A DNA stretch of 64,000 nucleotides, taken from positions 1,722,398 through 1,786,397 of the forward strand of contig CAADRB010000014.1 of NCBI GenBank assembly GCA_900708905.1, given 5' to 3'. Source of the DNA: Hymenolepis diminuta (taxonomy: Eukaryota; Platyhelminthes; Cestoda; Cyclophyllidea; Hymenolepididae). The position numbers and the translations under genes were made by a program. Position 1 is the first letter of the stretch. The number at the start of each line of letters is the position of its first letter. Of the stretch, positions 24,301-38,007 are shown piece by piece. Below the pieces are notes generated by a model. The model did no database searches, was not told where the DNA came from, and saw only the letters and a program-made list of their open reading frames with translations.

Positions 24301-24906
24301 GCTTCTACAATCAAGATTAGCTCCTGCAATTTACTACAAGTCCCACCCATTTCCTCTTGCTACTCCTACTTCCTTCCCACTCACTTATTTCCATATGTCC
24401 AATAAAATCGTGGTTCCTCTTAACTTTTGGTCCTCTCATTTGGGAAAGGCTATCGTATCCCTTAAACCTCTGGAAGATCATTAGTTCTGGATTGTGATAT
24501 CTGGCCTAATTTAGCCTGACTCATAGATTTGTTTCATTAACTGACTTTACAATATTAGATGAAAATGAAAATTCGCAATAGCTCTACCATGTAACAATCT
24601 ACGAATGTCTAAGGTTCCTTTGTTTTTGGTGTAATGGTCCAAGTTTTTCTCTATTTCTGTAATGGCGGTCAAGGCGACCTAAAGATATTAGAGCTATGAG
24701 TCGAGTTATTCATACAAATAGCTTTAAATAATACTTTATTAAAGTTCAGCCACAAGCAAATGCTTTTCTCCCTACATAGTCAGAAAGAAATAAACAGAAG
24801 ACATTTGAAAATCTATCATGAATTAATTAAAAAGAACAAAAGGTAAAGAAATAAAGAGAAAAAATTGAGGAAACGCCAAGCAAGCTAAAGAAACTGAGCT
24901 GATGGA
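24301..24906. other. Intergenic and 3' flank of member B
   Basis: Begins with possible R1 tail (about 24431-24475 resembles 9790-9830). AATAAA on the minus strand at 24735-24740 is a candidate polyadenylation signal for member B. Confidence 0.45.
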
Positions 24907-25545
24907 TTACAATATTGATGCACAAGCTTCTAAACATTTGCCCAACTCCGGGTTGATAAAGTAAGCGATGTAAATCAAGCATTGCCTATAAGGAGGAACT
25001 GGCAATGGTTCAGGTTGTGTCTTAGGAACAGAAATTGGGGGCGGAGCTGGAAATGGAGAAGGAGCTTGAGCTGGGGTTGGATTAGGTTCCGGAGCTGGCA
25101 TGGGAGCCGAAGGTGGCATTGGGGCCGGAGTTGGCTCACGTGCAGGATTCTTAGGTAGGGTTGCAGGCAGAGGTGGAGCAGACGTTGGCTTAAGTGCCGG
25201 AGCCGGAACTGGTCTACGAGTTGGAGCTGGAGCTGACATAGGTGTTGGAACTGGCATAGGAACTTGAGCGGGCTTAGATGGTGGAACCGGAACTAGCCTA
25301 GGAGTTGGAGCTGGGGCTGGTATGGGACATGGGGCTGGTTTAGGGGCTGGAGCTGACAGTGGGGCCGGAGATTGCTTAGAAGCTGTTGGTGGGTATTGAG
25401 CAGGTACTGAAGTAGTTTTTTCTGGGGGTTTTGCTTTCGGAATTTGTTCCAGCTCTTGACACTTTTCAAGACATCTCGCTATCTTTGGATTCATCTGTAG
25501 AAGCAACCCCAAGAGGCAGGTTTCGATTTGCTTTTTTTGCTCCAT
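24907..25545 (-). CDS. CLL-DPEL module family, member B (212 aa, Pro/Ala-rich linker)
   Basis: Single-exon frame. The N-terminal module (residues about 10-29) is CLLGLLLQMNPKIARCLEKC; the C-terminal module (about 189-208) is CLIYIAYFINPELGKCLEAC. Both keep Cys 1, 16 and 20 and Pro 11, the most complete pair in the window. The linker of about 155 residues is almost entirely Pro/Ala/Val with PAPAPTP-like and VPVP repeats. TATAAAAA lies on the minus strand at 25603-25610, about 65 bases before the ATG. No signal peptide or membrane span. Pro/Ala linkers are usually extended spacers, so two helical caps on a flexible rod is the inferred shape. Function unknown; I do not recognise a named family. 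Confidence 0.78.
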   Translation of the reverse strand: MEQKKQIETCLLGLLLQMNPKIARCLEKCQELEQIPKAKPPEKTTSVPAQYPPTASKQSPAPLSAPAPKPAPCPIPAPAPTPRLVPVPPSKPAQVPMPVPTPMSAPAPTRRPVPAPALKPTSAPPLPATLPKNPAREPTPAPMPPSAPMPAPEPNPTPAQAPSPFPAPPPISVPKTQPEPLPVPPYRQCLIYIAYFINPELGKCLEACASIL

Positions 25546-25602
25546 TTCTTTACTTTTGTCTTTGATTATGCTAATTTGATGTTTTTGTTTCTATGTTTTC
25601 AT

Positions 25603-25610
25603 TTTTTATA
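25603..25610 (-). promoter_or_regulatory. TATA box of member B
   Basis: TATAAAAA on the minus strand, 65 bases from the ATG at 25545. Placement resembles TATAAAAG boxes of members C, E, F and G. Confidence 0.5.
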
Positions 25611-25619
25611 CTGCCCTTT

Positions 25620-28389
25620 CCTGTACTTTAAATCAGACAGGGGTTTATTTAATCAAGTCACGTTAAAAAAGCCGCCGGATTTAAATCTTGTAATCAAATC
25701 ACATTTATTAAGAAACTTTGCTTTTGTATTTAACTATGTATCATTTATTGTATGTAAACACTTTTAATACTATTCTCAGAAGAACTTTAAATGTGTTGGG
25801 ATTTCGATTAATTTTGTTGACCAAATGCAATTTCATGAGATTAACTAATTACATAACATATTTCCCGTTGATATTGATAGTAAATAAATATATCAAAATA
25901 TATTAATTTTCTCTCCCTAAAGGAATAATAAAAAGAAAGCACACATGAAGTCATGAATAAGGCAGATTGATCAAGACGACAAAAAATTCTGGTCTAACCG
26001 GAATGTTATGGCCAAAACACCCAGCGACGTCGATTCCTGTTCCTGATACTGTAAATCCACATCTTAAGGGTATTCAAGCAAAAATTGTGAAATACAAAGG
26101 TGTCAGATATAAGCGAATGTATACTAAAATAAAGGAGTGCTCTTGCGCTATCCATGGGATCACTGTTTCTCGGGCATTATGATCAAAAATAAATTCTATT
26201 GTCAAATTTCAGGTTGTTATAAGTTATAAATGAAAAGGATGGTCAAATAGACACATCTATGTCAGCCTCAGTGTTGGCATCGAGTTAGTCTCTTCTAAAG
26301 ATCGTTTAAAATGTAGTGGCATATGTTCTTCGGACTGAGAGGAGATGAATTAAGCATCAGATTCCCTTTTCTAAAACTATTTTCCCCCTGCTAATCTATG
26401 CATCCGCTTGTCCGATGATTACATTGAATACCATCTTTATTAAAAACAGACGGGTATTTATTATTTAATTATCAACTTATTTATTACTAATTTGTTGCGT
26501 TTCGCATTATTTTATCATTGAACATGGGAATTAATACCTTATACCATTTTAATTATTAGTTGATCTTTACGGAGAGCGCCGCTATCACCAGTGCTCTTAT
26601 ACTTGGCCAATTTTGTAAGTGCAATTTCCTTTGCTGACAGTATAATTTGAACTGATTTCTGAATTTCGCGATTAAATGAATGCCAACTCAATACCTGAAG
26701 TTGATTTCTCCTGCAATTTTCACCCAATTGTCTTCCAAGCTTGGTCCTCAAATGAACCATAGCCCTTAACGTGCCATTCACTTAATTTGGCCAGTTTCCC
26801 AAGTTGATTAGATGTTGTATCCAGCTTTGACTTAAAAACACATAGTATGACTTTGGGAACTCCCTCTTTTTATTTGCTGTTTGCTAAAGAAATGACAACC
26901 AGCAGCACCTAAGGTACAGTTGTTTTCTTTACTAAGATCCAATAAGATGTATTCAAAAACTCTTCCGTCTTCTAATTTTGGGACGATAGGAGTGGAATAT
27001 TTGACGCGCAGGGTTGTCGGGCATTTAATTATCCAAGTTATTATGGCTGACAGTTTTCTACTGTGGACGTCCTAGTTAGCAGTAAGAATTGCTAATCGTG
27101 TGTCTCAAAAAATTGAAATATCTTAAGTAACAGAGGAAACTAAAATTGAGAGGTTCTAGTTACAACTTAAGCAATCTATAGAGATCATTTTAAAGACTAT
27201 AATCTTTGCATTTCACTCCCCTATTTCCAAGAAATGCTATCCTGAAAGCTACATAGCGTATTCAAATGTTAAAAAGGATCGACATATTGTACTGATCAAG
27301 CTGGGAATGGTTACAGGTTGATGGATGCAGTAATATACATCTTGAATAAAGTTTTATCATCTTTGTTTCATAATTGAGGACAAAATAACTTAGTCTTTTG
27401 CAATCGAATTATCAAATTAGCCGACAATGGTACTATAGATCACATCACAAGTACAATGTGAATAAAAGGACATATAGCTTTGACATTTTGGTTCATTTAT
27501 TTGAGATGAAACATGATTGTGAGTTTAGTTTGATGTCTGATTTCCTGTGAAGTTTCAAATTCTGGATTACATTAGGGTTTCAACAGGTAGAAAATTACTC
27601 TCATCGCCAATTTTTTCTTTACAAGGTTGGTGAGATGAACATTTAGTTCCTTTTAGCTTTATTCCAACTCTCATCTTGAATAGGAATATCAGATATCCCC
27701 GATTACTGACCAAGAGATTAAAGGGAAACAATACTTTCATTAAAAACAGTGCTTCAAGTTTTATAAAATCACAACTTAAATTCTGCCATCTCTGAGAAAC
27801 AATTGCTTAGGTTAGCAGACTCTAACTGTGGTAAAACGACAAGAAAATTTCGTTTTTCTTCTACGTTTGACAATTGTTTTAGTTTTATAAGTTAGAACTA
27901 ATTGATTCTAATTTAGACGTCTTCTTTCTACAAAATTCTCGCTACTGCTATTAAGCTACCGAAAAATTAAGGAAACACATGTCTGAATGGAAAGATTTGA
28001 ATTCGGGGTTCGTTAATCTACTGTTATGGCAAAATTGTCTGTAATTTGCCTTGTTGCCCACACCTACATACTCTCTTTATTATCATTTGGGATCTCATCT
28101 ATATAATGTCTTAAAAATCGGTTTTTTCACCTTTGGCATACTCTTGTGATTCGACTGACCTGTTGATACCTGGAAATTTAATTATCCTTTATCATAATTG
28201 CATGCCAATGTCATCCGACTAAGGTAAATTATTCAATTTAATGCATACAATCTATTCGATCACCGGGTTTGATTTCTTAGCCAATGCCCTTAAACAAAGT
28301 CATTTAAGAAAGATTTTATCATAATAAGTTTGGAAAATATTACAACGCAACTCTAAACTTAGACATCCACATAGTCAGTAGAGTGTATG
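25620..28389. other. Intergenic, no gene recognised
   Basis: AT-rich. Short frames (for example 26539-26781 minus) show no family features. Confidence 0.5.
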
Positions 28390-29232
28390 GCATGGCATGA
28401 CGGACGAAAATCCTGGCAAGTCAGCGCGCGACGTCTTGCCAAAGATCTTCAAGAGTCTGAAGGAACAACAATATACAATGATTGCTATTCATCAACACCG
28501 CGGATATAAATCTCGTACGTTCCTAAGCGAGGTTAGTTGATATGGACAAAAATAATTCAAAAGAATCGTTTAATGTGTGCAAAACGACTCTTAAACACAC
28601 TGAAGCACCCAGAAGAACGGGAGTGTCTTTGGTGTTTCTCCCATCAAAAAACTTTCACCGGTTTGAAAAAGTCGATCGAAGAAATGGCAGGTGGGTATGT
28701 GTGATCGGAATCCACTGAAGTTCAAACTGTTTGTATGCGCGCGAAGTATCCAGCAAGCAATAGTGATGTTTTTCGATGTTGCTAGCATTTTTCCTCCGGG
28801 TCTTAGAGTCAGCGTAGATGTAGATACCTATGTGAAGACTCTTCAAACTACCGTTGTTAAGCCGCTTTGGATAGAGAGCGTAGCCAATGAAAGAAGACTC
28901 CCCTATGTCCTCCAATAAGATTCGCCCTCATCCCATAAAGCTCTCAAAATCCGCGATTGGATGGATGGCCGAGAATTTTCATCATCAAGTCACATCGAAC
29001 TTTCTGTGACTGCCTCCTAACTCACCAGACCTTAATCCTTTTGATTACCACGTGTGGGACTGAGCGAAGCGTGGTTGAAAAGGAAGTTAATAGGCATCCC
29101 CATAACTCCAAACTCTCTCTGATGGAAGCAATAGCCCGAGGAATGGAGGACATCAATAAAGACCACCTCATGAAAGCTTGCAGTCGAATTCGGACTCAAA
29201 TTGAGTGGGTGAGAGAGGTCGAAGGAGAATAA
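28390..29232 (+). mobile_element. Degenerate Tc1/mariner transposase (middle and C-terminal part)
   Basis: Across three frames the order of a mariner-type transposase is visible: GKSAR and LAKDLQESEGT (second helix-turn-helix), RGYKSRTFLSEVS, a remnant of the first catalytic block (KNF; the acidic residue is lost), FPPGLRVSVDVDTYVKTLQT, VVKPLWIESVANERR, QxDSPSSHKALK (second Asp kept) and SPDLNPFDYHVW (third acid kept). It ends with VNRHPHNSKLSLMEAIARGM and KACSRIRTQIE. Frameshifts and stops are frequent. The N-terminal DNA-binding part is missing. Terminal inverted repeats were not found. Confidence 0.88.
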
Positions 29233-32200
29233 ATAGAATAAAACCTAGGTTGATATTATGTTTATTTGTTTGTTTCTAGAAATTGTAGGTTTCAACCATT
29301 AAAAGTTTTCTGTTATTCTAAAAGTGTCCTCAGATGCCTTACGCACTCTGTGTATTTGGAAGAAATTTATAAACCTTATTTGGTCGGATTATTACTGTTG
29401 AGATTGAATCTATTTTACAATCGTTTCATTATATTTTACCGTTTGGTACTTTTAAAGCAAGGAATGTAGAAACGGAAGCTTATGCATGACCTCGATGGAG
29501 GTATAACCTACCTGAAAAGCTGTAGGAATAAACGGGTATTTTAGTTATCTCCATTCCTATTCTAATTAAATAATTGTGAAAATTGTTTTAATTTGCTATT
29601 ACTTTGGATTTTTAAATTTTAAATTGTCTGAATGTTGCAATTTAAATCTTATTCATTTTGACCGGACTGAAATTATTAATGATATTTTAATGTCGCACTG
29701 ATCATAAGGTTGGTGTTAAAAGCCGAGTGTGCACAACTGACTAATTAAATCATGCCGAGTATATTTTTAACCTCATACGAGTTTGGCTAACAATATATTA
29801 GAAGATTAAATACAGGTCTCTTGAATTGGTTTATTCTATGACATACCTGAATAAACAATATTTTTTGGCATCTTTTCTCGACTAAGATAGGATATCTGTG
29901 GCTACCGCTTCCAATTAAAAAACGGTCATCAGCTGCAATTTCAAGTTTAATATGTATGTTGCTCAAGGCTAATAGTTCAAATCTTGAGGATGAAAATAGA
30001 CTATTCGATTTCAAAAAGCTTCTTTGAGCAAAAACTAATTTTCCCTACATGCTCAATTCGTTACCGAAATTGTTTTCTGCTAGTTGATAATCAGTCGCAG
30101 ACATCTATTAGGGACATGGATTGTTTGTTTAATGTATTGTTGTGTTATGTGGGCTCTAGGTGTCGAACCATATCATGAGCCCCCTTCAAGGTACGATGAC
30201 TGGAGTATGAGTAACTTCTCCTTACGTCAACTGCGTCTCGTTTTCTGTTGAAACAGTTGTAATTAACACATGTGCAAATTGCGATATTTACGTGACATGT
30301 TCTCTCTGAGGTCTTCTGAGTATTTTGTACGTAGTTCCTAATAGGTTATAAATTAATGAGGATTATTATTTCATAATGTTCAAATTAAAGCAGCAAGAAA
30401 ATAGTTTCATTTTTTATCCTAGGAAAGCATCCGAACTCTATTAAGAGTAAAATAGTTCAATAAAGAGGAAAAGAAGGAAGGATCTAGTAGATGTTGGGGG
30501 AAATAGAACAATTCTCACTTCGCTTGATTCTCGAGTCGGGTTTGATACTGCACACTTAGTGGCCAGGTCACTGACTCATGTTCCAAACCTCATATGTCTC
30601 GATTTATACACCAGATTGTTGAGTAAAGTTATGCTCAATTCTAACAGGCCGTTTAACTACTTGAGATAGGTGGTCATAGTAATTCACCAACTTTCCGCAC
30701 AGTGGCTTTACTTAATTCATTGTATGTTAGTGTAAATTAGCTGGTAAAGGCCTTGTATAAACTGACGACTCCTCTTCTAGTTGCTATGAAGTATACAGTA
30801 CAAAAAGATTTTTATGAGAAATAGAGAATGCCTGGATGCCAAACCATTACATCAGCTATTTCCAGGGTATAAACTTAATATCTTGAACCTAAAAGACACA
30901 GATTCTTTGAGGAGATTTTTAATCCAAAAATAGGCCTGAAGGAGTGAGTCAAAGACCTCGAGAATGTTTAAACTGGGAGTTTAATCGCCAAGCAACGATA
31001 AAATTTTATTACTTTTGGAAATCGAGATTCTTACTATTCTGTCATTACAAAGCTTTGAATGCAACAAGAAGAAATGCAAGGAAAGTGGTGTAGGAAAAAA
31101 TCTAACAAGACACACAAATTGCTGGTTAAGCTCAAGAATCTAGTTACTTATATTCATTCCATTTTGGGAAACGTAATGATTTAGGGCCATTTATTTAGCT
31201 TGGTCAAAGAATTTATAGCTTTTAGTACTGGATTTACCGGAAAGGGAAAATTATTGTAAAATTTAAAGATCTTGGGCCCGAAACTAACAATTTCTGCAAA
31301 ACACAAGATGCATTGGGTGCCGCTCTGTTCATGAAGCCTTCTGTTCAGTTGAACTTCAGCAATGAAAGCGCCCGTATCGAAGTGGCAAATAACGGTTCTC
31401 AAAAGCGACGATTTATACTTCTATTCTCATACGTCCGCTCTTCTCACACTAGTTTACAGTCGTCTAATGACTGAAGAAAGCTTTATTCCCACATTTATTA
31501 GGCTAAAACTATTGGGTTGTGCGAATTTTTCATGTTTGGATTTATAAACCTATCAGTTGACATGGACTGTGATTTGCAAAGAAGCTAACAGGATGATAAA
31601 AGATTACATAAGACAAACACAGCGGGTTCCATCGCTTTATTATTGGCAACTGCAAAATAAGTATCTGGTTGAGAAGAGCAGTAATAAAGGTTGTAGGATA
31701 GGGAAGAGAAGGAAGATTTTAAGAGACTAAAATGATTGCAATTCATAACAACTTTGAATTGATCGAGTTTTTTATCAAGTGAATGAGGTTGAAAAGCGGA
31801 CATTCTGATAACCGAAGATATTTTAATTTGTAGGGTTCTAACGTTTATTTATTCCACCCTTGCCTTTATACTACTTTTGCGGTCAACTTTAGTAAGCAGT
31901 TTCTATGATACCTATTCACGCTTGCATCGATGAATTAGTAGAGTTAGCAGCTGTGCTATTTATTTGCTCTAACGTGTAATGATTCCATTAAACTCTCGTT
32001 ATCGTTACGCTATATTTTAATTTGAGCGGCGTTGAATGACTTTTCATTCTCTGGTTATTTAGATGGCTAAAAGACTTAGAGCACCTTATTTAAGAAATGA
32101 AAAGGAGTGCTTGGTGTAAATATCGTAGACAATTATCATTACTCTCTCCAAGGATAAAAAATGTGGCCTTCTGAGGCAATATATATTACCTGCATGCATT

Positions 32201-32314
32201 TCGAAATTACCATCAAATCGCATATTTACTCTGGCAATTCATTTCCTAACCGTCATACACAAATTTTTCTGTGCAAGCCACTAAGCACATTGCTATTGTG
32301 GGCATCGAAAGAAG
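29233..32314. other. Intergenic, no gene recognised
   Basis: AT-rich with no supported coding sequence, RNA gene or clear repeat. Confidence 0.5.
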
Positions 32315-32520
32315 GTTAAGCTAGTAACCTCACCAACCAATAGGAAAAAAATTTATCCCTGCGCCAACTAACATAGACGTACAGTAGAGCACTGAGAAGC
32401 TAAGACCTGAGATTTAATCAGATACAATCCTATGTTGCTTTGAAAATGTAAGTAGCCATGTCGCTCCTATATTCTTTAATGTTTCTTTCTATCATTCCTA
32501 CCTACAGACATGTATGTCTT
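32315..32520 (+). repeat. Dispersed repeat R4, copy 2
   Basis: Diverged match to 10160-10300: TTAAGCTAGTAACCTCACCA, a variable middle, AAGCTAAGACCTGAGAT, and later TTTAATGTTTCTTtc. Unknown class. Confidence 0.4.
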
Positions 32521-32885
32521 CCATTCTTTTTACATGATAATTGCGGTGAACCCAGGTTTTAAGCGTTGTTCTACTGGGTAGATTAAGTATGACCTGATAA
32601 TGTTTCACTAGCCACGTGTTATAAGAAGGGCTTTTACATCATGATTTGGAAACCAATTTTCATATGCAGTAAAACTAATAATACTGGATGAAGAACACAA
32701 ACATGACATAATTTAATACTTGAATGCTTATTTGTAAGTAAACTTAAACGGTAATTATTTCTGAAAAAAATCAAATTCATTATTAGAGAAAAACATTTTA
32801 TTGAATGTAAAATGTAGATTATTAAGAAGGGGACATATGAAATGGAATATCAGTCGACTTCAACAAAAATCATGCAAAAAATGAT

Positions 32886-33506
32886 TTACTCCTTTGTAAT
32901 GCAAAATTCAAGATATTTGCTCATTTCGGGATCGGCATAGTTAACGATCTCCTTGAAACATTTCCAGATTGGATCAGTCGATTTTGGTGGAGGTTTCGGA
33001 AGAGGTTTAGGAGTAGACTCAGACAGAGGCCTTAGAGTAGTTTCTGGTTCAGATTTTAGAGCGGGTGTTGGGAATGGCCTAGGTAATTCAGTTTGCTTAA
33101 TGGCTGGCTTAGAAAGTGGAGTTGACTTAAAAGGTGTAGTAGGAACCGGCTTAGGAAAAGGAGTTGGGGCTGACATAGGAGGAGGAGCTGGAGCTGGGGC
33201 TGGCGTGGGTCCTGGAGCTGGCTTAGGAGCTGGAACTAACCCGAGGTTATGAGTATGAGTCAGCTTGGGGGCTTCCATAGCTTTAATAACTGGTTTTATC
33301 GCTGGATCCGGCTTACTAACAGGAACCGGTGTAGTTTCTGGCTCAGGCACTTGAGTTGCCACAACCTCAGGCATTTGTTTTTCAGATGGTTTGGGGAATG
33401 GATTAAGTTCATTGTTCTGAAATTGCTCAGCACACTCTGCAAGTTGTGGATCCAACTCCTTAAGAATACTGACAAACCAGGCAGTCATCCTCTCTTGATT
33501 CGCCAT
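32886..33506 (-). CDS. CLL-DPEL module family, member C (206 aa, Pro/Lys-rich linker)
   Basis: Single-exon frame from ATG 33506. The N-terminal module (about 10-29) is WFVSILKELDPQLAECAEQF: Cys 16 and Pro 11 kept, Cys 1 and 20 replaced by aromatics. The C-terminal module (about 183-202) is CFKEIVNYADPEMSKYLEFC: Cys 1 and 20 kept. The linker is rich in Pro, Lys, Thr and Glu, with a short Pro/Ala core (PGPTPAPAPAPPP) resembling member B. TATAAAAG sits at 33575-33582 (minus), about 76 bases before the ATG; AATAAA lies at 32797-32802, about 85 bases after the stop. No signal peptide. The glycine-rich antisense frame (32953-33252) is the complement of the Pro linker and is not a gene. Function unknown. 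Confidence 0.75.
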   Translation of the reverse strand: MANQERMTAWFVSILKELDPQLAECAEQFQNNELNPFPKPSEKQMPEVVATQVPEPETTPVPVSKPDPAIKPVIKAMEAPKLTHTHNLGLVPAPKPAPGPTPAPAPAPPPMSAPTPFPKPVPTTPFKSTPLSKPAIKQTELPRPFPTPALKSEPETTLRPLSESTPKPLPKPPPKSTDPIWKCFKEIVNYADPEMSKYLEFCITKE

Positions 33507-33574
33507 CTTCCTGATAACTTGCTTTTTTTCTGATATTACTTATTTGTTCGTTGCTGCTACCATGTCTAGCTACA

Positions 33575-33582
33575 CTTTTATA
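33575..33582 (-). promoter_or_regulatory. TATA box of member C
   Basis: TATAAAAG on the minus strand, 76 bases before the ATG at 33506. Confidence 0.5.
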
Positions 33583-33589
33583 CTTCATA

Positions 33590-36500
33590 TAAAGCACTTT
33601 ATTCAACACTGTCATTTAATTATCACGTTAATATTAAATTATCTTACCATATCTCTTATCTTACCTTAAAACATGGATTCAATAATCCTCCCTTTTTTCT
33701 GCTATTTCCGTTTGATTTTCTATATATTTTTTGCTTATTGCATAAAATAGGCAAAATTGTACAAATTACTATTTTCTTAATTTGCTTTTCTTTCAAGTTT
33801 AAAAATAAAATTGGTGTCATTTTTAAATAAGTCAATGATGATTTTAGTTTAATTTTAATGAACATGTGATTATTATTTCTTTTTCGGCCTCTTTTGTAAA
33901 TTAGAACGTTAAATAATCGGTTTTAGGATAGAGGTATATTGTAGATCTTAATTTGGCTTCAATCGAGTTCTATATGATGAGCAAACTTGTGTTTGTTACT
34001 TCGAAGTCCCTAAAAATAAACCTGTTGCGTTAAATTCAAAGAAGATTTGCGAAATAACCACATTTTTATGCTAAAAACAGAAAAATGCAGACTCTGAGAT
34101 GTTAAATATGTCTCATTTGTGAAAAACGCAATTTAACTGCTTGTCGAAGTTTATGCATAAAGTCTATGTAATGAAAATATGATAAAACGAATAACGGCAT
34201 ATTTTCTCTCGAAGAAACTAAACCTTATTTCATGTTTTATTCCCATTTTATTTAATAACGTCTAACTTTTATGATGTGAAAGTGTTTTCCCAACGGAACT
34301 TAACGATATCTCAGATGATTTAGACTGACGTACTTCGGAAGGCATCGAAGACAAAATTCAACTTAGAGGGGAAGCGTCAAGGTAAAAATTAGGATTAAGC
34401 GAAATGTTCTCCATTAACGACTAATCTTCGTCTTGCTACTTTGAAAAAAATGAGTAATTTTTATAGGCTGCATATCTGGATAATTATTTAACCCTAGTGG
34501 GTATTCGCTGTAGCAACATGTCATTTTCTTTCTAATGACTGAGATATCGGCTTGTAGATAGTTATGTATAAGTAGTAAGAACGGACTGTTAAGAAACTTT
34601 AAGTTGGTACACCTAAATCTCTTAGCCATTCAGTTAAGCTTCTTTCCGGATTGCCAGGCCAATAACCTAAATTTGAAGTCGGAAGAGTAAATGACGTCAA
34701 GTATGTTTTGCTTGCTAGAAAAATGTTAACGATTTGATGACCCGAATCGAGGTTAGCCCTTAAAATGGTGAAAATATAATTAAGATATAGTAGGTGGTGG
34801 GGGAGTTTCTGTTGAGCGAGATTAGCTATATATCGTGACCAGAGGGCATGAATTGTTTAAAGTGATAATAATACAATTTTTCAGACATTCTGAGTAATGT
34901 ACGAAGTCATCAAAATGGCGGGGGAGGTGGCACCAGAAATATAATCGTAATTAAAAGGGAACTGAAGAAAAGTTTTGATTTCTCTCAATGCGAAATAAAC
35001 TATCATATGGTAGTTGTGTGCTGAAAATCATTATCATTGGATTCATTTTCACGCAGTTGAGTAACCACACATAACTTATCGAAGGAATAAAATATTTTCG
35101 TTAAAATACTTTGTGCTTAGGCCAATTTCTATAATTTTCGCACGTTTTATCCTTTCGGAAATTTCTAATTAAAGTTAATTGATAATCGTTCTTTACACTG
35201 TCTGCTTTTTATGCTCTCTGTGTTCCGCTTTTCGTTGGCCATCTCTCATTCCACAGCAGGTAAAGTATACGAACAATTAACGTACGTGCCGCATTTGAGT
35301 CACTTATGTAAAGACCTATTCAAGCATGGGTCTTTATTCTTACCGATGAGGTGTGGGGGAGAGGTTGCAGCTAGAGTAATAACCTAAGCATAGTGTCTAA
35401 CACTCCTGCCTGAAATCTAGGAAGCCCCTGCTCTCCATTTTTTGATTTAGCTAGTTTGAACTAAAATTCGTCGATAAATTATGAAATTGAGGACTTCTCT
35501 TAAGCTCTAGCAGTGTCCCTCTTTGACTTCTGTTTCTCCCTGACTTTATTTTTAAGACCTTTGTCATATAACTCTAAGATTTTTTACCTATTATTTCCTA
35601 AAGTCTATTGTGCTTCTCTTCTCCGGCCTTTTATGAAGAATATTCTGTAAAAATATTTTGCGCGACTAGTCTACAAACAATTTAATTTTCGTAATATAAT
35701 ATAATTATGACACACGGACTCTTAGCAAAAATCGAGTACTAACTTCTCTTTTCATTTATAGTACAGGTAATTGTAATTTTATCTAAAAGTGTGGGGAGTT
35801 AAAATAAAATTTCTATTAATGCAGATATTACATTAAGACAAATTGTGGGATATTACTGCCGGTAATTTGTAAATCTAATTCTGAATGCTTCATAAGTTTT
35901 GAATTAAGTTCCAACGAGGTTGGTATTAAAGCATAATGACCAAAAGAGAATTTAAATAAATATACAATCTGGACGCTGAGGTACTAAGTGGACCTAGTTT
36001 TGGTATAGGACTAATTGTAATCATTAAATTGCTTTTTAAGTTAAATAAAGCTTATGACCTTGTAAGGATGACTAAGCGGGGATTGACACGACCTTATCTA
36101 TTGTTGTCACTTGCCACATAGATAAACACATAATTACGGTAATTATTTGGATAAGAACATCACATCGGGGAGCATAAAGTGTAGAGAATTAGAATGTGGA
36201 TGTATTTGTGAAGATAAAGTCACAATAAACATATTAATTCCGAAACCACTCCGCATGTTCAGAACACCACATTAGATAGAATCAAAAAATTACTCTTTTC
36301 TTCTACTGACATGGCATGACCATTGAACATTGTGGAAAGGAATCTATATAGGAGCTTAAAGGACATATTTTGAAATTTTCATTAATGGAAAATTAAGATA
36401 TAACTCCTTAAACAGAAGTGGTTAGGTATAAAGTAAAGAATTTGATAAATTCCTGTTATTAACAGTAAATTTTGAATTTCGATAATAATAGACGGTAGGG

Positions 36501-37999
36501 AATAACTGTATTTCTTCAGAATCAGGATTCCTTTGTGTGTAATTTGCTTTAATTTCAAATTTTTTATAAGAACAAGTAGGTAACTGTTCGTTTTTAGTAT
36601 AGATCATCCAAAATTAGGAAATATATACCATACTATACTAGTATGAATCATATTTTCACTTAATTAAACCCACTTACCCGAGCTATTGCTACGATCGTAT
36701 TCTATTTAGCAAATAATAAAACATATTTGCAACTTAAATGACTTTTAATAATTTTGTTTATACAGAACAAAATTTTAGTAAAATGTACCGATACATCCAA
36801 ATGATGAATTTTCACTAAATCCGGATGTTTTGCCTTCTCTTGGCCCTTTAACTTTTCAGAAGACTTTAGAGGATTCCATATATTAATACTTTCTAATGAA
36901 GCATTTTTGTTTTTGAGGTGCAGGGCAGCTCCAATCAACATTCAAGGTGGTTACAATTGCTATTATCCATGAAAGAAAATTGAAATACTTTCCTTGTTTT
37001 AATCCCGAAAAAGCGTAATTATATGAGATACAGCAGACTAATCTACGATGAAAAACGGCGGTATGTCGAACAAAATAAGATAATGAAGTCCAAGAACGAA
37101 AATTTTTACTTTAGTTAAATTCCAAATGTATTGATACGTTTATTTCTTATGAAAGAAGGTCAACGATGAAAGCTCATAACATTAGGAAGCTCAGAATTTA
37201 TTAGTTAACTCCAAATTTTCTCAGTGACTTCATATCTTCGATAGTCAGAGCTTATTGACCGCTTGATTTAGCTGAGAAGGTGGCTATACCACCTCAATAC
37301 CCTTGGATCTTCTTACAACCTATAACTTACAGATAAAGTGATTAAAATTATAAACCTTATCAAAAATTTACCGTTAACTCGGAAAACATGACATGCTTCA
37401 TCTCTCGACCCGATGGCTGAATTTGCTTTTACGGCATTGGATATGCGATAAATGATTGTGGGATAATAGATAATCGGAGTTTGTGAGTTTTTCTCAAGTC
37501 TACCGAACAGGAAATTGTCAATTTATCGGAATAGACACAACCAATCTCCCAGATCAACCTTTTGGTCAATTCAGCTTATAACTGTGAATTTCAGCTATAA
37601 TGAAACTCGAAATCTAATGATTTGAAAATTCAAAAACAAGAGCCCGGAACCTAGTTACGGAATTGTTTTCTTCTACAGAATACAGACAAGATGATGGATA
37701 AATAACTCAGATGAACTTCATCCAATTATTTTTGCTTTTCCCTACTGATAATTAATTTTTAGTTTGAAGTATTTTTAATTCCTTGAGTTTATGTGCTTTG
37801 TCATGATTAAAAGTCGCAATATCATGAGGTGCAATTAGATAGAAAACTTTCCTCACAATCACGGTCTAAAATGAAAACAAATGAGTGTTAAAGTGAACAC
37901 GAGATAAATGAAATCTATTAAATGTGATGATATCACGTAAGAAGAGGAAAGTGCTTAGGAGAATGTATTTAAACTACTTGCAGTAGTAATATATTTTGA
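33590..37999. other. Intergenic, no gene recognised
   Basis: 4.4 kb of AT-rich sequence between members C and D. Open frames are short and compositionally non-coding. Confidence 0.5.
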
Positions 38000-38007
38000 A
38001 TGTTCAT

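Noticed and set aside
32953..33252. Glycine-rich frame opposite member C
   Set aside because: It is the exact complement of the Pro/Ala linker; the modules and TATA box support only the minus-strand gene.
36702..36941. Minus frame with LIGAALHL and HPDLVKI, faintly like member D
   Set aside because: The Cys/hydrophobic-to-Pro spacing of the module is not kept, and there is no TATA box or cap at the end.
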